From Nocardia sp. (lineage in GTDB: Bacteria > Actinomycetota > Actinomycetes > Mycobacteriales > Mycobacteriaceae), in the NCBI RefSeq assembly GCF_025465275.1, contig NZ_JAODNK010000142.1, forward strand, positions 1 through 64,000: a DNA stretch of 64,000 nt, written 5' to 3'. Shown piece by piece: positions 49,851 through 59,302 of this stretch (position 1 is its first letter; every line of letters starts with the position of its first letter). The notes under the pieces were generated by a model. It made no database searches and was not told the origin of the DNA. It worked only from the letters and a program-made list of their open reading frames with translations. The position numbers were made by a program, and so were the translations under genes.

Positions 49851-50987
49851 TCAGGACTCCGGGGCGGGCGGGGAGTTCGGGCGGCGGCGGTCGGTGATGA
49901 GAGGCCCGCCGCGCTCTTCGAATTCCTTCTCGTACGCCGCGTCGTCGTCATGGGGTTTGCGGAAGAGGAAAAGGAAGACGATCCAGCCGATGATCGCCAC
50001 CAGAATGAAGCTGATCAGGCGATAGAGGAAGGCGGCCGCCACGGCCTGGGCGGCGGGCAGCCCCGCGGCCGCGGTGAGCGAATAGATGAGCGTGGCGTCC
50101 ACGTAGACGATGCCGCCGGGAGCGAAGGGGATGGTGCCCACGGCTTTTCCGGCCGCGAAGGCCAGCATGAGCCCGGCCAGCCGGGGGTCGGCGCCCACGG
50201 CGTAGCAGGCGAAGCCCAGACAGGCGACATCGGCGAGCCGGTGTATGAGCGCCCACAGCACCACCCACGCGCCGTCCTTGCGACCCAGATCCACCGACTC
50301 CAGCTGGCCCAGGATCTCACCGATCTTCTCGGTGCCCTCCTCCGCGGGCTTGTGCCGAATCCTGTTGATCAGGTGCAGGATTCGATGCAGGACCGATTCG
50401 AGGGTGCCCGGATGGCGGGAGACGTAATTGAACGCCCACACCAGCACCGCCACCGCACCCAGTGACAGGATCACCTTGCCGGGACCGATCCGGTCGCCGG
50501 CCAGTACCGCGCCGAATACGCCCAGCAGGGTCAGCCCGGCGGTGGCGACCACCCCGGACATCACCAGTTGCCACGACGCCAGGATCGGGCTCGCGCCCCA
50601 GCGTCGCATCTGTCTATAGGTGAAGGCGGTCGAGAACACCTGGCCGGCGGGCAGTGTCAATGCCATGCCGGTGGAGCCGTACACCACCGATACCGACTTC
50701 CGGTGGCTCACTTCCACGCCTCCGGCATGCAGCAGCTGTTTCTGGATGGCGCCGTACCCACTCATGGAAACCGCCTGCATCGCGATGCAGGCGGCGACCC
50801 ATCCCCAATGGATTTCGGTGAGGTTCTTCCAGGATTCGTGCAGGCGGGGATATAGATAAAAGCCTTCGGAAATCAACAGAGTCAGCAGCGCGGCCCCGAG
50901 CACCCATTTGGCCCACCAGAACCTGCCGCGGCGCGAGTTCTCCGCGGGCGGCGCAGGTTCGCCGGCCAGCTCACCATGGGCCGTCAC
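49851..50987 (-). CDS. YbhN/UPF0104 family membrane protein (lysylphosphatidylglycerol synthase-type flippase domain)
   Basis: 378 aa with eight or more membrane segments. GYGAIQKQLLHAGG, the SVVYGSTGMALTLPAGQVFSTAFTYRQMRRWG region and FAAGKAVGTIPFAPGGIVYVDATL are typical of UPF0104 proteins, which resemble the flippase part of MprF. It has no synthetase domain. A similar gene lies near mmpL3 in mycobacteria, as I recall, so a cell-envelope lipid role is plausible. It ends in a charged tail. It starts four bases before the stop of the adenylate cyclase gene on the same strand. Confidence 0.85.
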   Translation of the reverse strand: MTAHGELAGEPAPPAENSRRGRFWWAKWVLGAALLTLLISEGFYLYPRLHESWKNLTEIHWGWVAACIAMQAVSMSGYGAIQKQLLHAGGVEVSHRKSVSVVYGSTGMALTLPAGQVFSTAFTYRQMRRWGASPILASWQLVMSGVVATAGLTLLGVFGAVLAGDRIGPGKVILSLGAVAVLVWAFNYVSRHPGTLESVLHRILHLINRIRHKPAEEGTEKIGEILGQLESVDLGRKDGAWVVLWALIHRLADVACLGFACYAVGADPRLAGLMLAFAAGKAVGTIPFAPGGIVYVDATLIYSLTAAAGLPAAQAVAAAFLYRLISFILVAIIGWIVFLFLFRKPHDDDAAYEKEFEERGGPLITDRRRPNSPPAPES

Positions 50988-50991
50988 ATGC

Positions 50992-52551
50992 TCACCCTAA
51001 CGAACTGGCTACCGCCTCGTCTGCATCCGTCGGGTCGGTACTTTCTTTGGGCCAGGCCAGCCGGGTTTTCCGCCGGCGGCCCCGGAGTTGGACCTCTTCG
51101 CCCGTTTCCCAATGTCGCTGTTCGTTCTCGTCGGCGAAATAGAGCGCGCTGGAGGAGGTCAGGACGCGTCCCGGGCGATCCTTCGCGAGTTCGGTGAGAC
51201 GGGACGCCTCGTTGACCGGGTCACCGATCACGGTGTACTCGAAACGATTTGCGCCACCGATATTTCCCGCGACCGCCAGGCCCGCCGAAACACCCATGCC
51301 GATATCCAATCCGGGCACGTCACGCAGGGCTTCGCGCAGCTCACGGGCGGCGGCGAGAGCCGCGGTCGGGGCATCTGGGCGGTCCAGCGGCGCACCGAAA
51401 ATGGCCAGCGCGGCATCACCCATGAATTTATTGATCAGGCCGTGGTGGCGGTCGATCACATCCACCACGACGCGGAAGAACTCGTTGAGCAGACTGACCA
51501 CTTCCGCCGGCGGCCGTTCCGCCGCAGTGGCGGTGGAACCGACCATATCGACGAACAGCACCGCAACAAATCGGGTTTCACCACCGAGTTCGGTGCCGTA
51601 CTCCAGCGCCCGCCGCGCGACATCCTCGCCGACATGCTGACCGAACAATTCCTGCAGTTCTCGACGTTTCGCGGCCTCACCCATCATTCGGTTGAAGCCA
51701 ACCTGCAGCAGACCGATTTCGGAACCGTCGAAAACTTCCACCTGCACATCCCGCGCGCCTTCCTGCACGCGATCGATGGCCTGGCTGAGCTGCCGAATCG
51801 GATCGGAAATACTGGCCGCGGTGAGCATGGAAAGGGCCAGCGCCTGCATGATCACCACACCGCACAGCAGCAGAATCGACACCGCCAGCGACTGCGCGGA
51901 AAACTGCACGCGCGAGGAGATCTGGGTGACGCACAGCAGCACGATGGCGATCACCGGGGCGAAGGTGCCCATGCCCCAGGTCATGGCCATGCGGGTGCCG
52001 ACACCGGCGGTGAGGGTGTGATCGAACGCGCCGACGGTCAGCGCCTCGGCCGCGACCGGGCGCAGAATCCGTTCGCCCAGCATGTAGGTGAAGCCGAAAA
52101 CGATGGTGGCGGCCATACATTCGGTGACGATGACCGCGGCCGCCAGCTCCGGGGCCCGCACAATGATCAGCGATGCCAGCACCGCCCCACCCACCAGCCA
52201 CAACACCAGGTGCACGATGGACTGCCGCAGCGGTGCGTGCAGCGCGGCCATCTGCTCCTGGCGGCTCGGCGGACCACCGCGCACCTGCCAGCGCATCACC
52301 GGCCGCAACATGAGCGCCGAAGCGGTCAGACTCAGCAGCCCACCGACCAAGAACACCAGCGCAGGCCACACCAAACCGGTCTGCCGCGTCGCGCTGGACC
52401 CCCGCTCCGGCACGGGCAGCCCGTATTGGATGAACGCCCACACCAGGACAGCACCGAACGCGTTGGCCGCGAGCATCGATGCGAGGTACAGCGGCCAGCG
52501 TGTTCTCATGGTCTGTTTGACCGCTTCGAAGGGCGCTGTTGACACGATCAC
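50992..52551 (-). CDS. Membrane-bound class III adenylate cyclase with HAMP domain
   Basis: 519 aa. Six membrane segments (about residues 20-240), then a HAMP domain (SISDPIRQLSQAIDRVQEG) and a cyclase domain at about 330-490. Metal-binding Asp residues are in FVDMVGSTA and MGDAALAIFG, the adenine-specifying Lys in NKFMGD and Asp in IGDPVN, and the transition-state Asn/Arg in VNEASR, so it should be active as a homodimer. The topology matches M. tuberculosis Rv3645 and relatives. GGGGAAG lies upstream of the GTG at 52551. It is followed at once by the YbhN-type gene. Confidence 0.9.
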   Translation of the reverse strand: MIVSTAPFEAVKQTMRTRWPLYLASMLAANAFGAVLVWAFIQYGLPVPERGSSATRQTGLVWPALVFLVGGLLSLTASALMLRPVMRWQVRGGPPSRQEQMAALHAPLRQSIVHLVLWLVGGAVLASLIIVRAPELAAAVIVTECMAATIVFGFTYMLGERILRPVAAEALTVGAFDHTLTAGVGTRMAMTWGMGTFAPVIAIVLLCVTQISSRVQFSAQSLAVSILLLCGVVIMQALALSMLTAASISDPIRQLSQAIDRVQEGARDVQVEVFDGSEIGLLQVGFNRMMGEAAKRRELQELFGQHVGEDVARRALEYGTELGGETRFVAVLFVDMVGSTATAAERPPAEVVSLLNEFFRVVVDVIDRHHGLINKFMGDAALAIFGAPLDRPDAPTAALAAARELREALRDVPGLDIGMGVSAGLAVAGNIGGANRFEYTVIGDPVNEASRLTELAKDRPGRVLTSSSALYFADENEQRHWETGEEVQLRGRRRKTRLAWPKESTDPTDADEAVASSLG

Positions 52552-52756
52552 CAATCTAGCTTCCCCGCCGTTCAGGGGCTTCGATGCGTGTAGGTAGTTG
52601 TGGTCGAACCGGACTGCTACGCGATCGGGTATCCGGTGTCACCTACCCAGGCACAATCCCAGGCTGGCGGTCTGGTGTAGCTGCCCGGCTTCCATGAGGC
52701 TTCAGCGCTCGACCTGGAGCGAGGTGTTGAGGTGTAATCGGTGCGGCGCTCGTGCG

Positions 52757-53593
52757 CTACCGCTTGCGGCCGACGCCGCCGACTATGCAGTGGCGCACCG
52801 CGCTGAGCAGGCGTAGGCGCGGGCCGTCCTGCCACCAGTCGTCGCACAGCACCAATCCGGGTTCGATCATCTCCAGATCGCCGAACATGGCCTGGATTTC
52901 GTCGCGGGTGCGGAAGCGGCCGCTGCCCATCGGGCTGTGGACGAACTTGTCCTCCATCTTCGCTGCCAGTTCGCTGAGCTCGGGCTCCTGCGGATCCTGC
53001 GGGTCGAAGAAGTGCGAGATCGCCACGAACGATCCGGCCGGCAGTGCGTCGATGTAGGTCTGCATCAGCGCGGCCGAGTCCTCGCCGAGGTAGTGGTGCA
53101 GTGTCCCCACCTGCAGGAGGGCGATCGGCCGGGTGAAATCCAGGTGCTCGAGCACCGAGGCGTCTTTGAGTACTTCCAGCGGCTGAAAGATGTCGCAGGT
53201 GGAGATCGTGGCTTTGTTGTTCTCGGCCAGCAGCGCCCGGCCGTGCGCGAGGACCATCGGATCGTTGTCCACGTACACCACGCGAGCGTCGGGGTTGACG
53301 CGTTGCACCACTTGATGGGTGTTCTCGGCCGTCGGCAGCCCGGACCCGAGGTCGAGGAACTGATCGATTCCCGCGTTGCGAACAAGGAAGCGGCACACTC
53401 GGATCAGAAAGTCACGGTTGGCCCAGGCCAAGTCGGTGGCCTGCGGTGCGACGGTCTGCACCCGTGCGAGCACCTCACGGTCGACCTCGAAGTTGTCCTT
53501 CCCGTTGAGGAAGGCGTCGTAGACCCGCGCAATGCTGGCGCGGGTGGTGTCCACCCCGACCGGCGCCGAGCTCGGGTAGTCGGACTCGGTCAT
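52757..53593 (-). CDS. SAM-dependent methyltransferase, DUF574/Methyltransf_19 family
   Basis: 278 aa. The VDTTRASIARVYDAFLNGKDNFEVDRE N-terminus and FLDLGSGLPTAENTHQVVQ cofactor motif are diagnostic of this actinobacterial family, which has many copies per genome and mostly unknown substrates. GGAG lies six bases before the ATG. The 205 bases between it and the adenylate cyclase gene hold no convincing CDS. Confidence 0.9.
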   Translation of the reverse strand: MTESDYPSSAPVGVDTTRASIARVYDAFLNGKDNFEVDREVLARVQTVAPQATDLAWANRDFLIRVCRFLVRNAGIDQFLDLGSGLPTAENTHQVVQRVNPDARVVYVDNDPMVLAHGRALLAENNKATISTCDIFQPLEVLKDASVLEHLDFTRPIALLQVGTLHHYLGEDSAALMQTYIDALPAGSFVAISHFFDPQDPQEPELSELAAKMEDKFVHSPMGSGRFRTRDEIQAMFGDLEMIEPGLVLCDDWWQDGPRLRLLSAVRHCIVGGVGRKR

Positions 53594-53933
53594 CGCAGAC
53601 TCCTGAGTGTGGTGTGTCCAGATCGCCACAAGTATGCGACACGGACGCGGCGGATATCGCGCGAATGCGTTGATCACCAATAACTTTGGATAACCGGCGA
53701 GGACGCTCGGATCGTGTCCCACCTGGCGGAAGCCCGATCTCGGGCGTCAGGTTGTGGGCGGACAAATCGTGCCCCGCCGAGGATCCGAACCTGCGGCACC
53801 CGCATTACTTCCCGGCAGCCGGAGCGCCGCCGCTGTTGCGGGGGCCTGTGCGGCAAGCCGCCCGCTGAAGTTCCGGGGAGGCGGGAGAGTGCAGCGGAGG
53901 CAAATTGTTTGCCACACGGGTTAGGCTCGCGAC
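53594..53933. other. 340-base gap with tRNA-3'-like remnant and repeat tail
   Basis: No gene is seen. On the minus strand at about 53770-53800 GTGCCGCAGGTTCGGATCCTCGG resembles the 3' end of a tRNA (T-arm and acceptor) with several mismatches, and no 5' half is present. At 53868-53886 a 19-base sequence is shared with 57232-57250. At 53891-53906 GCAGCGGAGGCAAATT matches the tail of the dispersed repeat without its arms. Confidence 0.5.
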
Positions 53934-55232
53934 GTGAGCGAGGCGGAGGCAGAGCCCGGTAGATCGCAGGCAGCGACCGGTGGTACCGGGAAGAGTGGGA
54001 CCGGGAAGGGTGGTTCGGCGCGTCGCCGGGAACCTGCGGATGCGGTGCACCCGCTCGTTCGGGAGACCGCGGAGTGGTGCTGGCGGTTGCTCATTATTTT
54101 CGCGGCTGTGCTGGCGCTTGCCTATCTTGCACACCGGTTGTCGACTGTCGTGATTCCGCTGTCCATTGCGTTGCTCGGGGCGGCGCTGCTGTCGCCGCTG
54201 GTGGATTGGATGCAGCGGCTCGGGGTGCCGCGATCGCTCGGTGTGTTCGTGGCGCTGGCCGGATGTCTCGGGCTGCTCGCCGGGATCATGACGTTTGTCG
54301 TGGAACAGTTCGTCACGGGTCTGCCGCAGCTGTCCGACCAGTTCAAGACCAGCGTGCACGATGTCCAGGACTGGCTGATCAACGGTCCGCTGCACATGAG
54401 CAATGAGCAGATTCGCAATGCGGGCGACACCATCGTCAAGACCGTCGAATCGAATCAGAACGCGCTCACCAGTGGTGCGCTGACGACGGCCACCGTGATC
54501 GGCGAATTCTTCACCGGCGCCTTCCTGACACTGTTCATCCTCATCTTCTTCGTCTACGGCGGCGACCAGATCTGGCAGTTCATCACCAAGGTCATCCCGG
54601 CACGGAACCGGGAACGGGTGCGCACCGCGGGCCGGCTCGGGTTCGGCAGCCTCACCGGATTCGTCCGTGCCACCGTCATGGTGGCGGGTGTCGACGCCCT
54701 CGGCATCGGGTCCGGCCTGGCGATTTTGAATGTCCCGCTGGCGCTGCCGCTGGCGTCGCTGGTCTTCATCGGCGCGTTCATCCCGATTATCGGTTCGTTC
54801 CTGGCCGGTTCGGTCGCGGTGTTCATCGCGCTCATGACCAAGGGTTTTGTCACCGCGCTCATCGTCCTCGGCATCACCATCGCGGTCATGCAGCTGGAAG
54901 GGCATGTGCTGCAGCCTTTGCTGATGGGCCGCGCGGTGCGTATCCATCCGCTCGCGGTGGTGCTGGCGATCGCCGTCGGCATCGTGCTGGCCGGAATTGT
55001 CGGCGGTCTGCTCGCGGTGCCGTTCGTGGCGGTGCTCAATACCGCCATCCGATCGCTGCGGGCCGACTCGCCGGACGAGCTGTTTCATGAACTGCACCCG
55101 CACGATCCACACAAATCCATGTACGGCGCCGACCCGGACTCGCCCGATCCGGACCGGTGGGACTTGCCGGAACCAGAGGGCTCCTCCGACGGATCGAAGC
55201 CCGCCGCGAGTGCCGGTGATACCGCGGACTGA
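53934..55232 (+). CDS. AI-2E family transporter
   Basis: 432 aa with eight membrane segments and charged ends. LSTVVIPLSIALLGAALLSPLVDWMQRLGVPRSLG and the GAFIPIIGSFLAGSVAVFIAL and LEGHVLQPLLMGRAVRIHPLAV segments are typical of the AI-2E/PerM family; a member (Rv0205) lies beside mmpL3 in M. tuberculosis. Substrate unknown. GTG start at 53934. The stop overlaps the start of the histidine kinase gene, so it may be cotranscribed with the two-component system. Confidence 0.88.
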   Translation: MSEAEAEPGRSQAATGGTGKSGTGKGGSARRREPADAVHPLVRETAEWCWRLLIIFAAVLALAYLAHRLSTVVIPLSIALLGAALLSPLVDWMQRLGVPRSLGVFVALAGCLGLLAGIMTFVVEQFVTGLPQLSDQFKTSVHDVQDWLINGPLHMSNEQIRNAGDTIVKTVESNQNALTSGALTTATVIGEFFTGAFLTLFILIFFVYGGDQIWQFITKVIPARNRERVRTAGRLGFGSLTGFVRATVMVAGVDALGIGSGLAILNVPLALPLASLVFIGAFIPIIGSFLAGSVAVFIALMTKGFVTALIVLGITIAVMQLEGHVLQPLLMGRAVRIHPLAVVLAIAVGIVLAGIVGGLLAVPFVAVLNTAIRSLRADSPDELFHELHPHDPHKSMYGADPDSPDPDRWDLPEPEGSSDGSKPAASAGDTAD

Positions 55233-56397
55233 ACCCGATCCCCGCGATGCCGCCACCGGCCCACTGTGGCGGGCGGCGCAGGCATTCCGGCTGGTCACCC
55301 TGCTGTACGCGGTGGGGCAGCAGATCGCGTCCGCACCGCACTACACCAATCAGCGGCTCAGCTGGGTGCTGATCGCGGTCATGGCCGTGTGGTCCGGGGT
55401 ATCGGCGGTGCTGTTGTCGCAGTGGCGCGTTCACAATGTGCAGCGGGTGCGGATCGCGGTCGTGGTGGGCGATCACCTGATTGTCATCGCGCTGATCTTC
55501 GCGACCCGGCTGATCGCGAACTACGACTGGTATCACAACCATCAGGCACTGCCGACCACGCTGTGGGCGGCCAATGCCGTGATGTCCGCGGCAATTCTGT
55601 GGGGCCCGCTGGGCGGTATCAGCTCCGGACTGCTCATTGCCGCGGTCATGGTCACCGCCCGCGCCCAATGGGATCTGGACCTGTGGCGGGACGCCACCAC
55701 GCCGGTACTGGTCTCGGTGGGACTGGCAATCGGGCTGGCCGCCAATACCGCTCGCCGCGCACAGCAGCAATTGCAACGCGCCGTACGGCTGACCGCGGCT
55801 GCGCAGGAGCGCGAACGGCTGGCGCGGGAAGTCCACGACGGCGTACTGCAGGTGCTCAGCTACATCAAACGCCGGGGCGGCGAAATCGGCGGGCCCACCG
55901 CCGAATTGGCGCAGCGCGCCGGTGAGCAGGAGGTCGCGCTGCGCGTCCTCATCTCCGAGCAGGGGGTCGGTGCGGATGCCGGTGGCGTCGAACAGGATCT
56001 GCGTCCCCTGCTGACCGCCCAGTCCACCCCGTCGGTGCTCATCTCGACACCCGGCGAACCGGTGCCCATCGGCCGTTTCGAAGCACGGGAGATCTCCGCC
56101 GCCGTCGCGTCCGCGCTGGCCAATGTGGCCCAGCATGCCGGACCGGGCGCGAAAGCGTATGTGCTGCTGGAGGATACCGGCGACGAACTCATCGTCAGCG
56201 TGCGTGATGACGGCCCGGGTATTCCGTCCGGCCGCCTCGCCGAAGCGGAAGGGCAAGGGCGCATGGGGGTTTCGCGATCCATAATCGGCCGTATCGCAGC
56301 TCTCGACGGCACCGCGCACCTACTCTTCGAAGCCGTGGACGAAGACGGCTCCGGGGCCGAGTGGGAATTCCGGGTGCCGCGGCGGCCGCGGCAATGA
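55210..56397 (+). CDS. MacS family sensor histidine kinase
   Basis: 395 aa. Five to six membrane segments (about residues 20-180), then a HisKA_3-type dimerisation helix with the phosphorylated His in REVHDGVLQVLSYI, and an HATPase domain with N box NVAQHAG and G box DDGPGIPSGR. This is the NarL-partner type seen in MacS of Streptomyces. The exact start is uncertain: GTG at 55210 or 55216, both inside the end of the AI-2E gene. The response regulator follows 35 bases later. Confidence 0.88.
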   Translation: MPVIPRTEPDPRDAATGPLWRAAQAFRLVTLLYAVGQQIASAPHYTNQRLSWVLIAVMAVWSGVSAVLLSQWRVHNVQRVRIAVVVGDHLIVIALIFATRLIANYDWYHNHQALPTTLWAANAVMSAAILWGPLGGISSGLLIAAVMVTARAQWDLDLWRDATTPVLVSVGLAIGLAANTARRAQQQLQRAVRLTAAAQERERLAREVHDGVLQVLSYIKRRGGEIGGPTAELAQRAGEQEVALRVLISEQGVGADAGGVEQDLRPLLTAQSTPSVLISTPGEPVPIGRFEAREISAAVASALANVAQHAGPGAKAYVLLEDTGDELIVSVRDDGPGIPSGRLAEAEGQGRMGVSRSIIGRIAALDGTAHLLFEAVDEDGSGAEWEFRVPRRPRQ

Positions 56398-56432
56398 TAT
56401 TTCGGGTGTTCACACCAGAATCGGAGGCAACG

Positions 56433-57104
56433 ATGCCCGAAGGTGATGCGGGAAGCCAGGTTTCGGTCATGGTGGTCGACGACCACCCCATCTGGCGCGA
56501 GGGTGTGGCCCGCGATCTGGCCGAGGCCGGATTCCACGTGGTGGCCACCGCCGATGGCGTCGGCACCGCCGCCCGCCGGGCCGCCGCGGTGCAACCCGCC
56601 GTCGTACTGATGGATATGCAGCTCCCCGACGGCAATGGCGCGGACGCCACCGCCGAAGTGCTGCGCGTTTCCCCCCGCACCCGGGTCCTGGTGCTGTCGG
56701 CCTCCGCCGAACGCGACGACGTGCTCGACGCCATCAAGGCCGGAGCCATCGGCTACCTGGTGAAGAGCGCCTCCGCCACCGAGCTCGTCGATGCCGTCCG
56801 GGCGACCGCCGCCGGTCAGGCCGTCTTCACGCCGGGCCTGGCGGGGCTGGTACTCGGCGAATACCGGCGCATCGCCAACACCCCGCCCGATCGTGACGAA
56901 CCGCATCGCCCCGCTCTCAGCGACCGGGAAACCGAAGTGTTGCGCATGGTGGCGAAGGGCCTGTCCGCCAAGCAGATCGCCACCCGGCTCAACCTCAGCC
57001 ACCGGACCGTGGAGAACCATGTCCAGTCCACCCTGCGCAAACTGCAGCTCGGCAATCGCGTAGAGCTCACCCGCTACGCCATAGAACAGGGCCTCGACGA
57101 ATAG
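56433..57104 (+). CDS. NarL/LuxR family response regulator
   Basis: 223 aa partner of the upstream kinase. Receiver domain: acidic pair VVDDH, phosphorylated Asp in LMDMQLPDG, Lys in YLVKSAS. C-terminal LuxR-type helix-turn-helix: LSDRETEVLRMVAKGLSAKQIATRLNLSHRTVENHV read across its helices. GGAGG is five bases before the ATG at 56433. The targets are unknown. Confidence 0.92.
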   Translation: MPEGDAGSQVSVMVVDDHPIWREGVARDLAEAGFHVVATADGVGTAARRAAAVQPAVVLMDMQLPDGNGADATAEVLRVSPRTRVLVLSASAERDDVLDAIKAGAIGYLVKSASATELVDAVRATAAGQAVFTPGLAGLVLGEYRRIANTPPDRDEPHRPALSDRETEVLRMVAKGLSAKQIATRLNLSHRTVENHVQSTLRKLQLGNRVELTRYAIEQGLDE

Positions 57105-57310
57105 TGCATCGTCCCAACGCAACAACTGATCTCGTAAGGTCGGGGTAACTCCCCGGGTACCCCCAAAATCGAGTCGGCTCCCAACCGCACCACGCGTCCC
57201 CAACAGCCAACGGCTCCCAGGCCGTGCGCCAAAGTTCCGGGGAGGCGGGACAGGACAGATCAGGGATTGCCCTGATGCGCGCAGCCGCCCTCGGCTCGTA
57301 ATCTCGAAGC

Positions 57311-58015
57311 ATGGGAGGTCCTGAATCGATTTCCAGCGTTGAGGCCGCCGTTATCGGCGACCGTGACCTGCGGGTATCGGATATCGAACGCGAACACGTC
57401 GGACGGCTGCTGCAGCGCGCGGTCGGGCTCGGCATGCTGTCACTGGGGGAATTCACCGAGCGCATGGACACCGCGCTCGCGGCCAAGACCCGCGGTGAAC
57501 TGAATACGGTGCTGGTCGACCTGCCGGGTATCCGGCTCGCTGGGCAGCCCGCGCCCAAAGCGCCGCAATTCGTCTACACACCCCGGCCGCAGTACGGGTT
57601 CGCCCGGCCGCAGTACGGGTCCCGGCCGGCGCATCCGGTCGGCGCCGGGAATGTGATTCGCTCGCGTATGTCGGGCGTCAAGCGCAATGGCAATTGGCAG
57701 GTGCCGCAGACGCTGCTGGTCAACAGCTTCATGTCCGGCGTGAGCCTGGACTTCACCCAGGCGGCGATGGCGACGCAGGTGGTGGAGATCCGGGTCGACG
57801 ACTTCTTCAGTTCCCTCGAACTGATCGTGCCGGCCGAGGGCACCGTCGATATGAACGGTCTCGACCTGGTCGGATCCAGTGCCAACAACAAGGTGCGCAC
57901 CGGCCCGCCGATGGGACCGCTGCACATTGTGGTGCATGGCAGCATCCGTTTCGGGTCCGTCACCGCCAAGCACCCCTTCGGTACGCACTGGAAGCGTTTC
58001 CTCAACGGGGCCTGA
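57311..58015 (+). CDS. DUF1707 domain protein with C-terminal cell-wall-active-type domain
   Basis: 234 aa. The N-terminal DUF1707 domain (LRVSDIEREHVGRLLQRAVGLGMLSLGEFTERMDTAL) is followed by a Pro/Tyr linker with the repeated RPQYG and a beta-rich domain resembling that of LiaF-like proteins (SGVKRNGNWQVPQTLLVNSFMSGVSLDF). No membrane segment is seen. Such proteins are common in actinobacteria and unstudied. The two-component system just upstream could regulate it. Confidence 0.83.
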   Translation: MGGPESISSVEAAVIGDRDLRVSDIEREHVGRLLQRAVGLGMLSLGEFTERMDTALAAKTRGELNTVLVDLPGIRLAGQPAPKAPQFVYTPRPQYGFARPQYGSRPAHPVGAGNVIRSRMSGVKRNGNWQVPQTLLVNSFMSGVSLDFTQAAMATQVVEIRVDDFFSSLELIVPAEGTVDMNGLDLVGSSANNKVRTGPPMGPLHIVVHGSIRFGSVTAKHPFGTHWKRFLNGA

Positions 58016-58073
58016 TCCTACGGCGGCGAATCCGCCGCCGGGGCAAGTGGTTCCGGCAGGTATCGTCACGCCC

Positions 58074-58895
58074 ATGGCGGAAGGCGGTACAGCAGACTCG
58101 GTTCCGGACCCACTACTACGGGCCGGTCGCGGTGCACCCCTGCTCCTGCTGCACGGCGTCCTGCTCACCTGGCAGTCCTGGCTTCCTGTCATCGACGATC
58201 TGCGCGCCGACCACGACATTCTCGCGCCCACCCTGCCCGGTCACTGGGGCGGCCCGCCGGCGCAGCGGCCCGCCACCATCGCCTCCCTCGCCGACTGGGC
58301 CGAAAGCCTGCTGGACGAGACTGGTTGGCGCACAGCGCATATCGCCGGCAATTCGCTCGGCGGCTGGATCGCCCTGGAACTGGCGGCCCGCGGCCGCGCC
58401 CGCAGCGTCACCAGCATCGCGCCTGCCGGCCTGTGGCGCGATCCCGCCGCCTCCGGCACCCTGGTCCGCAAATTCCGCGGCATGAGCCCGCTCATCGGCT
58501 TCGGCGCAGGTTCCCCGCCCGCCATGCCCAACATGATCCGCAGCCTCCTGCTGCCCCTGCTGGCGCACCGCCCCGGAACCGTCCCCGCCCACCTCGCCCG
58601 AGCCATGGCCGCCGCCCCCACCCACTGCGCCATTCTCGACGACCTGGCCGAAGACCCCGCTCTCCCAAAGGGTTTCACCGCCCTGTCCGCCCTCCAGGTC
58701 CCCACCTCGATCCTCCTGCCCGAATTCGACCGGGTCCTCCCACCCCACCTCTACCCACCCCTGACCCCCACCCCCACCATCGAAATCCACCCCCTCCCCG
58801 GCGTAGGCCACGTCCCCATGCTCGAGGCCCCCACCCGCATCACCACCGAAATCCGAGCCACCATCACCCGCAGTACAACCGCTCAATCCGCCTGA
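58074..58895 (+). CDS. Alpha/beta hydrolase
   Basis: 273 aa alpha/beta hydrolase: oxyanion LLLHGVLLTW, nucleophile elbow GNSLGG, acid in the LLPEFDRVLP segment and His in GVGHVPM. The C-terminal 100 residues have unusually Pro/Thr-rich loops. Substrate unknown. Its end overlaps the convergent vapC gene by 13 bases. Confidence 0.88.
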   Translation: MAEGGTADSVPDPLLRAGRGAPLLLLHGVLLTWQSWLPVIDDLRADHDILAPTLPGHWGGPPAQRPATIASLADWAESLLDETGWRTAHIAGNSLGGWIALELAARGRARSVTSIAPAGLWRDPAASGTLVRKFRGMSPLIGFGAGSPPAMPNMIRSLLLPLLAHRPGTVPAHLARAMAAAPTHCAILDDLAEDPALPKGFTALSALQVPTSILLPEFDRVLPPHLYPPLTPTPTIEIHPLPGVGHVPMLEAPTRITTEIRATITRSTTAQSA

Positions 58896-59302
58896 CCAGC
58901 GGGAACCACCCATCGCACAGCTTGCCCAGTGACCTTCGCAATCATGTCGAAGTCTCCGTTGTAGTGCAGGACAGTGCACCGATGCCGCTCGGCCACCGCT
59001 GCCACGATCAGGTCCGGCAATGAAATGGCACAGTGATTCCCGGCACGGTTCAGCTGAATCTGTACTTCGTTCACCCGATCCCACACCTCGTCAGGCATCG
59101 GCAGCCAGTCGAAGCCGCGCAGCCGCTGCCGAGCACTCTCGAGTTCCGAAGAACGCCGCACGCTGTAGAGCACCTCGTACTCGACAGCGCCGCAGATCGC
59201 GAGCAGTCCGCGCGCAGACAACTCGTCGAGGATTGGTGCGACAGCTGGCTTTCCCCATCGTGCCAACGCTGACTTGTCGATCAGATACGAATCAGCGCTC
59301 AT
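58883..59302 (-). CDS. vapC: PIN domain toxin, VapC family
   Basis: 139 aa PIN-domain ribonuclease. The acidic residues are placed as expected: Asp in YLIDKSAL, Glu in GAVEYEVL, Asp in SLPDLIVAAVAE and Asp in LHYNGDFDMIA. It begins with an 11-base overlap with vapB. VapC toxins cut tRNA or rRNA; the target here is unknown. Confidence 0.92.
   Translation of the reverse strand: MSADSYLIDKSALARWGKPAVAPILDELSARGLLAICGAVEYEVLYSVRRSSELESARQRLRGFDWLPMPDEVWDRVNEVQIQLNRAGNHCAISLPDLIVAAVAERHRCTVLHYNGDFDMIAKVTGQAVRWVVPAGQAD

Noticed and set aside
52617..52756. Possible end of a DUF397-like protein upstream of the adenylate cyclase
   Set aside because: Only a short minus-strand stretch with WKPGSY is visible; it lacks the DUF397 core and a start codon.
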